This document shows positions 46,542-57,553 of a stretch of 64,000 nt of DNA, piece after piece (the first letter of the stretch is position 1; each line of letters begins with the position of its first letter). A model generated the notes under the pieces. The model was not told the origin of the DNA. It saw nothing but the letters and a program-made list of their open reading frames with translations, and did no database searches. Location: positions 1,676,288 to 1,740,287 of the forward strand of contig NC_079510.1 of assembly GCF_030052815.1 (NCBI RefSeq). Reading direction: 5' to 3'. The DNA comes from Hevea brasiliensis (lineage: Eukaryota > Streptophyta > Magnoliopsida > Malpighiales > Euphorbiaceae). Both the position numbers and the translations under genes were made by a program.

Positions 46542-49102
46542 ATTATAATTTATTTTAATAAAAAAATTTAATTAATATATTAATTAATAAAAATTAAATT
46601 ATTTTAGTTAATTTAATTATTAAATTAAAATATTACTAAAAATTTTAAAAATTATTTATTAAACATATTCACATTAAAATAATTAAATTTTAATGTCAAT
46701 TCAAATATACAGCCCTAAATTTTGTCAGCATTTTGAATTTTTGAAAAACATTTTTTCTTTAAACAAAGAAAGCAAGCTAAGTTGCTATTCAGCAACAGTA
46801 GCCAGCTCAGGTCCAGAAACTCCATGCGCAAAAGCTGCCAATAGACCATTTGATAAATCTGAAAGAGGAACGAATGCAGGGAAAAATTACTATTTACTCT
46901 CTGTATAGTAATTAGTTTTTGCTTTCCCATAAAAGCTTTCCAAAAATTCAAAATTCTCATAAATTTAGTGATGTACATTATCAGGTTATAAATGAATAGT
47001 TGAATTGAATTATTAAAATTTAATTATTTTAATATAAATTTGTTTAATAAGTAATTTTTAAAATTTTTAGTTTAAGTTATAATTTGATTATTTTTAATTT
47101 AATAATTACATTAATATTTACTCTATGTATGGTAATTAGTTTCTGGACCTGAGTTGGCTGTTGCTGCTGATATAGCAACATAGCTTGCTTTCCTTATTTT
47201 AGAAGAAAAGATTTCCAAAAATTCAAAATTACAATAAATTTAGAGCTGTACATTATCATGTTATAAATGAATAGTTGAATTGAATTATTGAAATTTAATT
47301 ATTTTAATATAAATATGTTTAATAAGTAATTTTTAAAATTTTTAGTTTCAGTTATAATTTGATTATTTTTAATTTAATAATTACATTAATATTTACTCTC
47401 TGTATAGTAATTAGTTTATGGGCCTGAGTTGGCTGTTGCTGCTGATATAGCAGCATAGCTTGCTTTCCTTGTTTTAGAAGAAAAGCTTTCCAAAAATTCA
47501 AAATTCCAATAAATTTAGGGTTGTACATTATCATGTTATAAATGAATAGTTGAATTGAATTACTGAAATTTAATTATTTTAATATAAATATGTTTAATAA
47601 GTAATTTTTAAAATTTTTAGTTTCAGTTATAATTTGATTATTTTTAATTTAATAATTACATTAATATTTACTCTCTGTATAGTAATTAGTTTCTGAGCCT
47701 GAGTTGGCTGTTGCTGCTGATATAGCAGCATAGCTTGCTTTCCTTGTTTTAGAAGAAAAGCTTTCCAAAAATTCAAAATTCCCATAAATTTAGGGCTGTA
47801 CATTATCATGTTATAAATGAATAGTTGAATTGAATTATTGAAATTTAATTATTTTAATATAAATATGTTTAATAAGTAATTTTTAAAATTTTTAGTTTCA
47901 GTTATAATTTGATTATTTTTAATTTAATAATTACATTAATATTTAATCTCTGTATAGTAATTAGTTTCTGGGCCTGAGTTGGCTGTTGCTGCTGATATAG
48001 CAACATAGCTTGCTTTCCTTGTTTTAGAAGAAAAGCTTTCCAAAAATTTAAAATTCCCATAAATTTAGGGCTGTACATTATCATGTTATAAATGAATAGT
48101 TGAATTGAATTATTGAAATTTAATTATTTTAATATAAATATGTTTAATAAGTAATTTTTAAAATTTTTAGTTTCAATTATAATTTGATTATTTTTAATTT
48201 AATAATTACATTAATATTTACTCTCTGTATAGTAATTAGTTTCTGGGCCTGAGTTGGCTGTTGCTGCTGATATAGCAACATAGCTTGCTTTCCTTGTTTT
48301 AGAAGAAAAGCTTTCTAAAAATTCAAAATTCCCATAAATTTAGGGCTGTACATTATCAGGTTATAAATGAATAATTGAATTGAATTATTGAAATTTAATT
48401 ATTTTAATATAAATATGTTTAATAAGTAATTTTTAAAATTTTTAGTTTCAGTTATAATTTGATTATTTTAATTTAATAATTACATTAATATTTACTCTCT
48501 GTATAGTAATTAGTTTCTGGGCCTGAGTTGACTGTTGCTGTTGATATAGCAACATAGCTTGCTTTCCTTGTTTTAGAAGAAAAGCTTTCCAAAAATTCAA
48601 AATTCCCATAAATTTAGGGCTGTAATTATCATGTTATAAATGAATAGTTGAATTGAATTATTGAAATTTAGTTATTTTAATATAAATATGTTTAATAAGT
48701 AATTTTTAAAATTTTTAGTTTCAGTTATAATTTGATTATTTTTAATTTAATAATTATATTAATATTTACTATTTGTATAGTAATTAATTTCTAGGCTTGA
48801 GTTGGCTGTTGCTGCTGATATAGCAACAGCTTGCTTTCATTGTTTTAGAAAAAAAGCTTTCCAAAAATTCAAAATTCCCATAAATTTAGAGTTGTACATC
48901 ATAGGTTATAAATGAATAGTTAAATTGAATTATTGAAATTTGATTATTTTAATATAAATATGTTTAATAAGTAATTTTAAAAATTTTTAGTTTCAGTTAT
49001 AATTTGATTATTTTTAATTTAATAATTACATTAACCAAAATAATTTAACTTTTGTTAATTAATATATTAATTAAAATTTTTTTATTAAAATAAATTATAA
49101 TT
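46542..49102. mobile_element. Foldback-like inverted-repeat element with one amplified arm
   Basis: The left arm starts ATTATAATTTATTTTAATAA and the right end reverse-complements to the same sequence. Inverted similarity continues inward for about 280 bp, to the segment AAGCAAGCTAAGTTGCTAT and CAGCAACAGTAGCCAGCTCA of the left arm. The left arm is single-copy (46,542-46,825). A short unique middle (46,826-46,890) follows. The right arm is expanded into about eight direct copies of a 275-bp unit. Long inverted arms made of tandem repeats without a transposase are typical of foldback elements. It lies about 320 bp upstream of the PPR start codon. Confidence 0.75.
46897..49035 (-). repeat. 275-bp tandem repeat array, eight units
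   Basis: Units start at about 46,897, 47,121, 47,396, 47,671, 47,946, 48,221, 48,495 and 48,769, at CTCTCTGTATAGTAATTAG. Six of the seven intervals are 274-275 bp; the first unit is about 50 bp shorter through an internal deletion. The core is TGAGTTGGCTGTTGCTGCTG followed by ATATAGCA. A minus-strand frame of 60 codons recurs in several units only because the sequence repeats. Confidence 0.92.
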
Positions 49103-49814
49103 AATGAAATTGTCCTCCTCTAGATCAATTTTATTTTACTATGTGAAGAATAAATCTAAATTTATATATATTTTTTTAATTTTAATTCCTTGAACATTAA
49201 TTTTGTATTTAAAAATTTAAGGAAATTAAACTTTTTTTTTGGGATAACTTTATACTTTTTTATCAACGGATGAAAATAAAGAGATGACAAGGGGAGAAGG
49301 ATGTGAATGTAGAGGATAAAAAATATGAAGAGAAAGAAATAAGAGATGATAAGAGAGAAATATGGGAGATCAGGATAGTTTAGATATAAAAAATAATTAT
49401 TCAGCTAAATAGTTAACGGAATCAAATTACAGGAACTAATTAATATATTTTTCTAAAATATAGGGATTAACTAATTAATTTCACTAAAATAGAGAAATTA
49501 AATAGTAATTTGACTAGTATTGATTAACGGAGAAAGTAATGAAGGGATTAATCAGTTTAACGGAAATAAAATATAAGGATTAAATAATATATTTTTTTAA
49601 ATATAAAGATCAAATAATTAATTTTATTAAAATATAGAGACTTAATAATAATTGACCCTTGAAATTATTATTTATCAACACAAGATATGCAAGGCATATG
49701 GAATTTTCAGCTATTAATATGGAACTTAATTTATTATATATATAATTTTTAGTATATATATAATTAAGTTCTACAAATTTAAAATGATAAATTATTTTTT
49801 AATCTATGAGTTAT
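49103..49814. other. AT-rich intergenic DNA
   Basis: No gene or structured repeat recognised. Confidence 0.4.
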
Positions 49815-50943
49815 GTCATAATTAATACATATGTCTCTCTGTTTTTAAAAGTCAATATTTCATCCCTCATTTTTTCATTCTATTAAAATAAAGTCGTTCT
49901 GTCAAAAATAGATGTTAATGAAACATAAATTGACCCTAATAAGCTTAATTAAAATAATAATATTTTAATTAAAAATAAACCTCTAATTACCTATCTATCA
50001 CTTTCTCTCTATCTTTTGCGTCTCTCTCACTATGGCTCTCTTAATCTCACTGAACCCACCAAATCAACAGTGGTCCAAGGCTCCCAACCAAATTCAATCA
50101 TAAGTACCTATCCATATGCGGAGAACACTCAGCCATCACTTGTAGATGACATGCGACTAAACCAGCCTCTGCTTACTCTCTCCGCACCTCCATGGCTCTC
50201 TCCCCCACTTGCTAATGGTTCATTAACTTTTCTTCCTCCCGTTAATTGTCTTTCCACTCAAATTCTCTCTCAGTGAAACAACGGTAGTGTCGAAAAAGGA
50301 TCAGATTGGTGATATAGTGGTCACTGGTAGTTTAGCATGGATCGATTGGGTCCCAAACCAAAAATGGTACTGAATGCAGATATGCTTTATTGGCTTGAGG
50401 TCTTTGCAACATTCAGGGTGAGATCTTTCTACCTCTACAGTAGCTTTCACTAAAAAGATTTGGGCCTTCTCCTTCAAATCTTGTTTATTAGTTAGACCTT
50501 CGTTGGGCAAGGAACGAGTTGTTTGCACATGTCGAGGAGAGAGAAAAGTCATGCTGCTCAGACTCTATGAGAGTGTTTGTCTATTGTGTATAATGAATGC
50601 AGTGAGACTATGTTTTTCTAGCGTAGGAGAATCCAAGTGTGCGTGTGTTTCAATTTTGGCTGTTAGAATAGAGAGGGAATGAAAGGAGAAGGGAATGCTA
50701 TGGATGTGGCTTTTTTACTTAAATTTTTCTATTTGGTTGCTAAGAAAATAGGTTGGGATCAATAAAATTTTTTAATTTACTTGAAAAAAAATTATTAAGG
50801 ACATTTTGGCTATTTCTTAGTCATACGACGGAAAATTAACGAAAATTTGAATGAAAGAATTTAGGTGTTGAATTAATCAAAATTTAGGGATGAAATTGTT
50901 AACTTTTAAAAATAAAGAGACAAAAGTGTTAATTATGATATGA
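49815..50943. mobile_element. Long-TIR element with gene-like interior
   Basis: The left end (CATAATTAATACATATGTCT ... TTTTTAAAAGTCAATATTTC ... ATCCCTC) and the right end read in reverse (CATAATTAACACTTTTGTCT ... TTTTTAAAAGTTAACAATTT ... CATCCCTA) form imperfect inverted repeats of about 55 bp. The interior at 50,020-50,600 is clearly richer in GC and has CT-rich, protein-like stretches in several frames but no long ATG frame. No transposase is seen. It could be a non-autonomous DNA transposon carrying captured host sequence. Confidence 0.55.
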
Positions 50944-51102
50944 TTCAAATTAATTTACACAATTTAAAACTAATATTTGTAGCCATGGTCTTTTCTCTCT
51001 CCTCTCAAACTAAATTGGTCCTCTTTGATTTTTTTTTTCTTTTTCAATCACTCTTCATCTCAAATATAGCTAGTGCCTCCTTTTCTCTCGCAATCAATCC
51101 TA

Positions 51103-51595
51103 ACCCTTTGTTTGGATCCTTAACTGGTAGTGAAAATTGAGAAAAATTAAAAAAAGAAAAATGAAAAGAAAAGAAAAAAAAGAATTTTATTTTATTTTAT
51201 TTTGTTTGGATCATGACCTAGAAGCATTACACATTTTTGAGGATTTAACTCAAAATCATTTAGAGTGGAGAAAGCTAATCCATATAGCAGACCCCAAATT
51301 TTTGGGATAAAAACTTAGTTGAGTTGAGTTATTTTGTTTGGATAGATTATTAGAATAGGAAAAAAAAAAGTAATTTCTCCCTTAAAAGAATAGAGGGTAA
51401 ATAACTATTATATCAATAATTTCCCTCCATTTTCCACCAATTTGAATAGAAATATTTTGGGTTAAAATTTCCCCTCGTTTCTCCTCAATTCTCTCCTATA
51501 TTTGATGTCCCAACAAGGGAATATAGAGAAATCAAATTTCTTTTTTTTTTTTTCTTTTTTTTTCTCTTCTCTCCTTTCCCTCAATCCAAACAAAG
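51103..51595. mobile_element. MITE-like element with CTTTGTTTGGAT ends
   Basis: CCCTTTGTTTGGATCC at the left and its near reverse complement CAATCCAAACAAAGAG at the right form short inverted ends; the interior is AT-rich. A LINE tail is nested at 51,212-51,328. Without the LINE the element is about 360 bp. Confidence 0.4.
51212..51328 (+). mobile_element. Short RTE LINE tail
   Basis: The last roughly 100 bases of the LINE (HDLEALHIF to ADPKFLG region) and TTGAG repeats, flanked by TTATTTTGTTTGGAT on both sides (about 51,197-51,211 and 51,329-51,343). Confidence 0.9.
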
Positions 51596-53516
51596 AGAAA
51601 AATTGTCTACTTTTGAAGGTCTATAAGCATTTCCAACAAAAGGTGGATGTGAGTGATTTAACGTGTCCTTGCTCCCTTTGAATTTTAGATTAGATCTAGC
51701 TTCAAGCATTAGCCCCATAGATTTTATTGGAGGAATGATGATTGGGAGGCTCGTCATGGATTGTACTAGAGTTTATGTCTAGCCTCCTTCATAGGAGTGA
51801 TGGTGTGTGTGGTAGACAATTGTGGTTGTGAATGAGTCATGAGCAATTTGGGTGCCATCAAATCAAAGTGGTTGCTAAAGAATGAAGAGTTGTATTATGT
51901 AAGGTGTAGCAAATTCCCTTTTTATTTTCATTTTTCTTGCTTGATTGGGTGTGAATGATTGGGTGGAGCAAATTAGCGACCTTTTTGTAAACAAGTTGCA
52001 AGGTATCCTTAATGTTGCTACCAGCAAAGCTCCTAGATTTGGTGAGTAGGGTATCCTAGATTTGCATCTAAATATGAGTTACAAGCTAGGCTTGTTGAAA
52101 GAAATTAGTTCTGGGACACCCATGTGGGTCAACTCGGATCCATATCTTATGAATAATAAAATAAAAGAATTTTATTATTATTTTAAAATAAAAAAAAAAC
52201 AATTGGTTGCAAATAGATACAGTTTCTTAAGGATACGAATTGTACATTTGTTTTTTTGAAAAACAAGTTTTTACAAATTTACGACAACTTTGTAAAAAGA
52301 AAAGTTGTTGGCTTTTGGGTGCTTTTTTTCTTAGCTTTCAAAATACTTTCATTTTCAAGCACATTTATTGGCACATCATTTTTGCAATAAAGTATGCACT
52401 TAGACTGTGATTCTATTGATTTATTTTATGTCATAACATCTGATTAATTCTAAGACTAGTGATACAAACAATGGTGTTCAGTGTTTATGCATGGGCATGA
52501 TTTAACAATCATGTAAAAAAAAATTCTTCATTGGTATTAGAGCCTGGTTGTTTGTTTCCTAGTTTTAATGATGTTTATAAAATGTTTATAGAGTTATATT
52601 TAATATATAATTATTTTGAATTTTTTGGGTTCAATTTTTTTGAGTTTTTATACATGATCATGGGCCCTACATTGGGCATGAATATCTTACAGTGTATTTA
52701 ATATCTATGCATGATATTATTATATCAGTTAGTAGACATTTCCCTTTTTTTCAACAATTTATTGTATGCTCAAATTGGATTAAAAATGAGAAAGATATAG
52801 TCTCTCAAAGTTTGCATTAAACCATTTCAAATATGGATTTTTGAACATTGAAGGTGAACCTTTGTGACGAATCCCAGTCTCAGAGAGAGTGTTTGAATTC
52901 CAAACTCCATCATTGTTGTATTTAAATTACAAACCAACCACACAAATGAATTTAGAACCCATGAAAACCCCTCACTGGCCAATGTTTGGAGTCCGTCTAC
53001 CATCCCTAAGGCGGTGCGTGTACTTCATGGGCGTGTGTTCAACGAGTGAGGTGCCTCATGTGCAAGGCACATGCCTCCTTCTGCTGGTCTAGCACCCTTC
53101 CTTGAAACAATATGTCGTCTTGACCAAACGACGCTTCTTTTTAACCTCCCTTCTAAAATTTCAAAAATTAAGGTTTTTTTATCGATTTTTTCTTCAAAAA
53201 AATTCTAAAAATCCTTAAAAAATTATTTGAAATTATTTATGTCTTAAAAATTATTCTTCGGGACATTTTTTTATTGTTCCATTTTTTATTATTTTCAAAA
53301 ATTCATATAAAATTGTTCATTTATCCAAAAATTATGAAATTTGTCCCAAATTAATTTTTAGTCATTATAATTGATTAAAATTATTTATTTTGTGTGAATA
53401 ATTTTTTTTTATTTATCTTTGGTTAAATTTTTTTTGTCTGTATTGATTATTTATTTTATGTAAATAAATAAATATTATTAATCTAATTTTTTTTCTATAA
53501 TGTGTCACAGAAAATC
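51596..53516. other. Intergenic or transcribed upstream region of the unknown ORF
   Basis: No coding region is supported. A Met-tRNA primer-site-like TGGTATTAGAGCC is at 52,532-52,544, which might mark a decayed LTR element, but no matching LTR pair is seen. A polypyrimidine stretch followed by TGTGTCACAG ends at 53,510 and looks like a splice acceptor just before the ATG at 53,517, so an upstream non-coding exon is possible. Bases 52,870-53,110 are GC-richer. Confidence 0.4.
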
Positions 53517-54044
53517 ATGGCACGTATTATAAGAACGCCTAAAAGAGTTTTCACTTCTCAACAACGGAATCGAGTGAGAAATATGATCAATAATCTGGTT
53601 AATCTGCCAATGGACATGGCCGTCAAGGGGGATGATCTAGAATGTCTAGTGAAGCATCTTATTAGGGTTAATGGGTTGATTCAGGACATCATTTGGGAAG
53701 GTGGTTTATTATCTCAAACCGAAAGATATCAAGCTCTTAGGTCAGCTTTACCTTCGCCTAACCAGAAGGGTATTCTAGATATGTTGTGGAAAAAGTTGGA
53801 TCATAATAGTTCCAGAGCCTATAGGCAATTGGTTTATGACTTTATCAAAGAATATGCTAGTTGGATAGCAAAGGTGACGATGTGTCGTTCCATCAGGTTG
53901 TCTATGCGTGATGTCAAGAGACCAAGTCTAGTTAAACCTATGCTGCCTAAAGTGAATTTTGATTTGGAGAGAGATATGAAGGAAGAATTGTATCGAGATT
54001 TTGTTAGATCTCTTCCTATTTCTATAATAATTAGACAAACCTAG
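53517..54044 (+). CDS. Intact 175-codon ORF of unknown function
   Basis: The first ATG in the frame is at 53,517 in a good context (AAAATCATGGC). The frame runs to TAG at 54,044. I do not recognise the family. The predicted protein is basic and mostly helical in character, with a N-terminus rich in Arg/Lys (RTPKRVF), amphipathic segments (DLECLVKHLIRVNGLIQDII, QLVYDFIKEYASWIAKV), no transmembrane helix and no zinc or nucleotide-binding motif. It stands out from its very AT-rich flanks by base composition and lack of stops. A likely splice acceptor lies just upstream and an AATAAA signal near 54,191. It could be a small host gene, an exon of a larger gene, or the gag-like frame of an unrecognised retroelement, given a primer-site-like motif 970 bp upstream. 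Confidence 0.55.
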   Translation: MARIIRTPKRVFTSQQRNRVRNMINNLVNLPMDMAVKGDDLECLVKHLIRVNGLIQDIIWEGGLLSQTERYQALRSALPSPNQKGILDMLWKKLDHNSSRAYRQLVYDFIKEYASWIAKVTMCRSIRLSMRDVKRPSLVKPMLPKVNFDLERDMKEELYRDFVRSLPISIIIRQT

Positions 54045-54125
54045 TTTTTTTTTTTTTTTTTTTTAATTATGTTTAAACTTTCTATGTTTAACAGTAGGTT
54101 GTTTTAATGTAATTGACCTTCTATG

Positions 54126-54130
<5 letters not shown>

Positions 54131-54163
<33 letters not shown>
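54131..54163. repeat. (TA)n microsatellite
   Basis: About 16 TA units downstream of the unknown ORF. Confidence 0.92.
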
Positions 54164-54165
<2 letters not shown>

Positions 54166-56147
54166 TGTGTATTTTTTTAAATTTTTTTTTAATAAAATAT
54201 ATTGTTGCTTAAGTCTTGAATTTTAGTAATTTAAGATTATTGTTCCTTACATAATTAATTACATTAAATTTATTCTGCATTAGGCCTTAGATGATGATTG
54301 AGAATTTAATGAACTTTCGATTTTAAGTCTAATGTAAAATAAATATTAATGTAATTACTTATGTCTTAGAATTTTTCTTTTTGGAAGCAATTTGGCTGTC
54401 TCACAGCTTATGGTTGCGCAGGTGAGTCAGATACTATGTATATCACCTGAGATTGCGCTCTGACTTCTCGGATCAAGCAATTATGAAAACTGACTCTACT
54501 GTACACAGTTTTGTAAATCTCACAAATAAGTAGTTAACAACAACTGAAGTGGAATTAAATGCTTTGATTGCTTAAAAAGAAAGTACAAGGCTTGAAATAA
54601 AATGTAAGAGCTTTGAAAAAATAAAAGACTGATAAAATAAAGATAAAAGACTACTAGAGTCTAGTTGAATGTTGTTATTGATGTTGTTGTGGGGCCGTTC
54701 ACATTGTAGTGTATCTGGCTTTTATAATTCTGTTTGCAGGTGCCTGGAAGTTTCTTGGAAGATTCTAGAACACACTTTGTCTCATTTTGTAGTTACTTGT
54801 AGTCATCTGCCCATCCCTTGAAACTGCTTGGAACTGTTTAAAAACATTGTTAACTCATTTCTTTCAAATAACCATTCAATAACCACCATTAATTTAAATA
54901 TTAATTATCTCAAGTTACAAATTAATTAAATTAATTAAATTAATTTCATAAAAAAATAATTTAATTAATTCTTAGGCCTAAAAATAATTAATAAATAAAA
55001 TAATTATTTTTGGTGTAAATAATTAGTCCTTGCACTTGGATTGACTGACTAAGCCATTCTGGGTGGACACGAACTGATTTTAACTCACCTTTTTGTTGTT
55101 CAAAATTCAAAAGAAAAAAGAAATCAAATACCCATTGTGATTTTCTTGGAAATTTGAAATTTAAACTAACTCTATCCAATAAGAGTTTAATTTCTTATAG
55201 AACTCTAATCACTGCAAATCATAATTCCCACATAATTCTAATTACTGCAAACCTCTTAATTACTGAAGATCTATCTTTCCAATGAGTACTTAAAATTAAA
55301 TTTTATTCTCTCAATTATCACCAAGAACCAATCAACTTATTTCTTTCCCTCTCCTTCTTTCTTTCTCTCTCTTTCTCTCTTTTCCTTTCTTCCTTTTTTT
55401 CTTTTCTCTCCCATTGGGCGCACCACCATCTTCTTTCCTTTTTCTTTCTTTCTTTCTCCCCACCAGTGTGACTATCTTCCTTGTGATCACTGTCTCCATT
55501 CTCTGCCCAAGAATTAATCCTCCTTTAGTCCTCCATTCACGGCCACGTGACTCTTTGCCATTCATTGGCCATTGTTCAATGCCGTTCGATTATTGTCTTG
55601 CTTCGATCACCAACCAACCTCCTTCCCAATTCGTCTCATCAGTGCACCACTCTACATTGCACAAGTTTGCTTCGTTCAACCACCATACACCCATCGACAC
55701 CCCTCCTTGTCACCGACATCATCACAGTATTCTCCTTGCTATTCTTATTCTTGCTTCATTTGGTAATTTTGAGATTCTTGATGTTAATTTGGCTATATGA
55801 TGGTTGAGAATGTAAGTGGGTCATGTTGATTACTTCTAGAATTGGGAATTTCAGAGGTCCCTGCAATATGTTTATGAGTATCTACAATATATTAATCAGT
55901 ACCTATAATATATTGGTCATTACCTGCAAATTGTCTATATCTTTTAAATATAAGTGTTATATTTAAACTTATATGTTAGTACCTACATTTCTTGCTTGAC
56001 TATTATTGCCTTGGAATGCTCATTATATCTCTTATAGTAGAGATGACATCAGACCCTCTTCTGGTTTATAGGTATCAGCTGACACTCAGATACTTGCCCA
56101 AGTACCTACCCAGGAACTTGCCACCTTGTAAGTACCACTGACAGTAC
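54164..56147. other. Intergenic DNA
   Basis: No gene is supported. A strongly pyrimidine-rich tract at 55,338-55,460 (CTTTCTTTCTC type) gives a spurious open frame without ATG. A small imperfect hairpin (CAGGTGA ... TCACCTG) lies at about 54,419-54,450. Confidence 0.4.
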
Positions 56148-57539
56148 TGTTAGTAGTATGCCCTGGAGTATATCATTTAGTATGTATCTTGTAAATATTT
56201 TATTAATAAAAGGTATTTTCACTTTTTTGTTTACATAATATATTTTTGTGTAATAGAAAAAGTCCATTGATATTTTGTTAGAAATTCTATTCTTAAGTTG
56301 TTAAGAATATGAGTGACAGTATTTCTAGCACAAAGTATCATAAATAGGTTCACAATCGAGGATACTTCACAATAAGGACATTACTTATCCAGAAAGATTG
56401 TAATCATGTTTGTTCCCAAGTTATTTATATGAGATGTAAATAAGTTGGAATGGTGAGTCTTATGCCATATAACAAACGTGATAGGCACTTATACATGATA
56501 AGTAGGTCGAACCAGTGACATTTATGACAAGCACATAGAGTTTACTCTTATCAATGTATTGTCATAAATCATATCAGTGCATATAATCTTTAGACCTAAG
56601 ATGGCACAGTTATCTTGTATATAGGTGGTTTGAGTTTGATATTGCTTTCATACTTGTACTGTGTATGGGTATATGGGCATGTGTTGGCTCCTACTAGTTA
56701 TATATGGAGGTAGGTGTTGATCAAGATAGAATCTGTTCCTCTAAGTAAATAGGGATAAAATCCTATGTTCATTTAATTATTCTTGATGTTTCAAGTTCCT
56801 GGCCAGGATAGATAGATTCAATCAGAAAAGAGTTTCTGATGAGAAAATCTTTTTAATCAAGAACTGGAATTAAAAGAGAACATAATATTCATAGCAAATG
56901 GGGTTTGACATAAACCATGACCCCAGCTCGAATTGGGATTTTGTAACAGAGAGATTCTAGTGCATGGTAACATATAATTATAGGTTCATTTAAGGTAAAC
57001 CTTATTACTAATTGGGTAACCATGGCATGCTTCTGCTTTCCCTTCTCTTCTTCTTCATCTCTCATCAATTCAAAGAGATTAAAAAACAATCTCTTGAATT
57101 AAAAATACTAAAAATTATTTCTAGTGTCCAGTTTACATCTGTAATCTCTCAAAAGGCAAAACTTGTTTTTCTAATTCATAGAAAAAGCTTTATAAGCTAT
57201 TCAAGGGCTGCCATAGGTGATCTTGGTGTGTACAAGCTAGAGGGACAACATCTGGTGTCCTAAAGACGCATCCCAAAGGTGCCAAACACACTACAGTGCA
57301 TCAAAAGGTTAGTGCACTTGTTCTTGATTTAATCTAGGGTTCTAATGGATTAATATGTTAATTCTAAAATCTTAAATGGCAAATATAGATCAAAAAATAT
57401 ATTAAAAGAGTTTTAATATGCTGTTTATCATTGAAATCAAATAGATAAAAATAAATCTTGCATGATGCATATGACCCTAGAAGAAAAATTTTGAATTTCA
57501 ATGATCTAAACTTATGTTTTTCATGCTTTCGCTCTTTCA
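56148..57539 (+). repeat. 5' LTR of the copia element
   Basis: It starts TGTTAGTAGTATGCCCTGG and ends CTCTTTCA just before the primer site. The first 870 bp match the 3' LTR closely. After about 57,017 the two diverge, and the 3' LTR has several hundred bases (from about 63,483) not found here, so this LTR carries an internal deletion or replacement. Confidence 0.85.
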
Positions 57540-57541
57540 AT

Positions 57542-57553
57542 TGGTATCAGAGC
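57542..57553 (+). other. Primer-binding site (initiator Met-tRNA type)
   Basis: TGGTATCAGAGC two bases after the LTR end, the standard plant copia primer site. Confidence 0.88.

Noticed and set aside
47352..48084. Recurring 60-codon minus-strand ORF as a repeated peptide gene
   Set aside because: It recurs only because the 275-bp unit is tandemly repeated; it does not chain between units and has no signal or domain.
46897..49035. CRISPR-like or satellite array
   Set aside because: Units of about 275 bp are contiguous without unique spacers, bounded by inverted arms, in plant nuclear DNA; a foldback-like element fits better.
50016..50276. 86-codon ORF as a gene
   Set aside because: No ATG at its start, short, and inside a TIR element; kept only as possible captured sequence.
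52889..53092. 5' coding exon for the unknown ORF
   Set aside because: The frame is short and has no clear donor site, and joining it to 53,511 cannot be supported without transcript data.
55414..55800. 128-codon pyrimidine-tract ORF
   Set aside because: It starts without ATG in a CT-rich tract, and equally long frames exist in the other two frames over the same bases.
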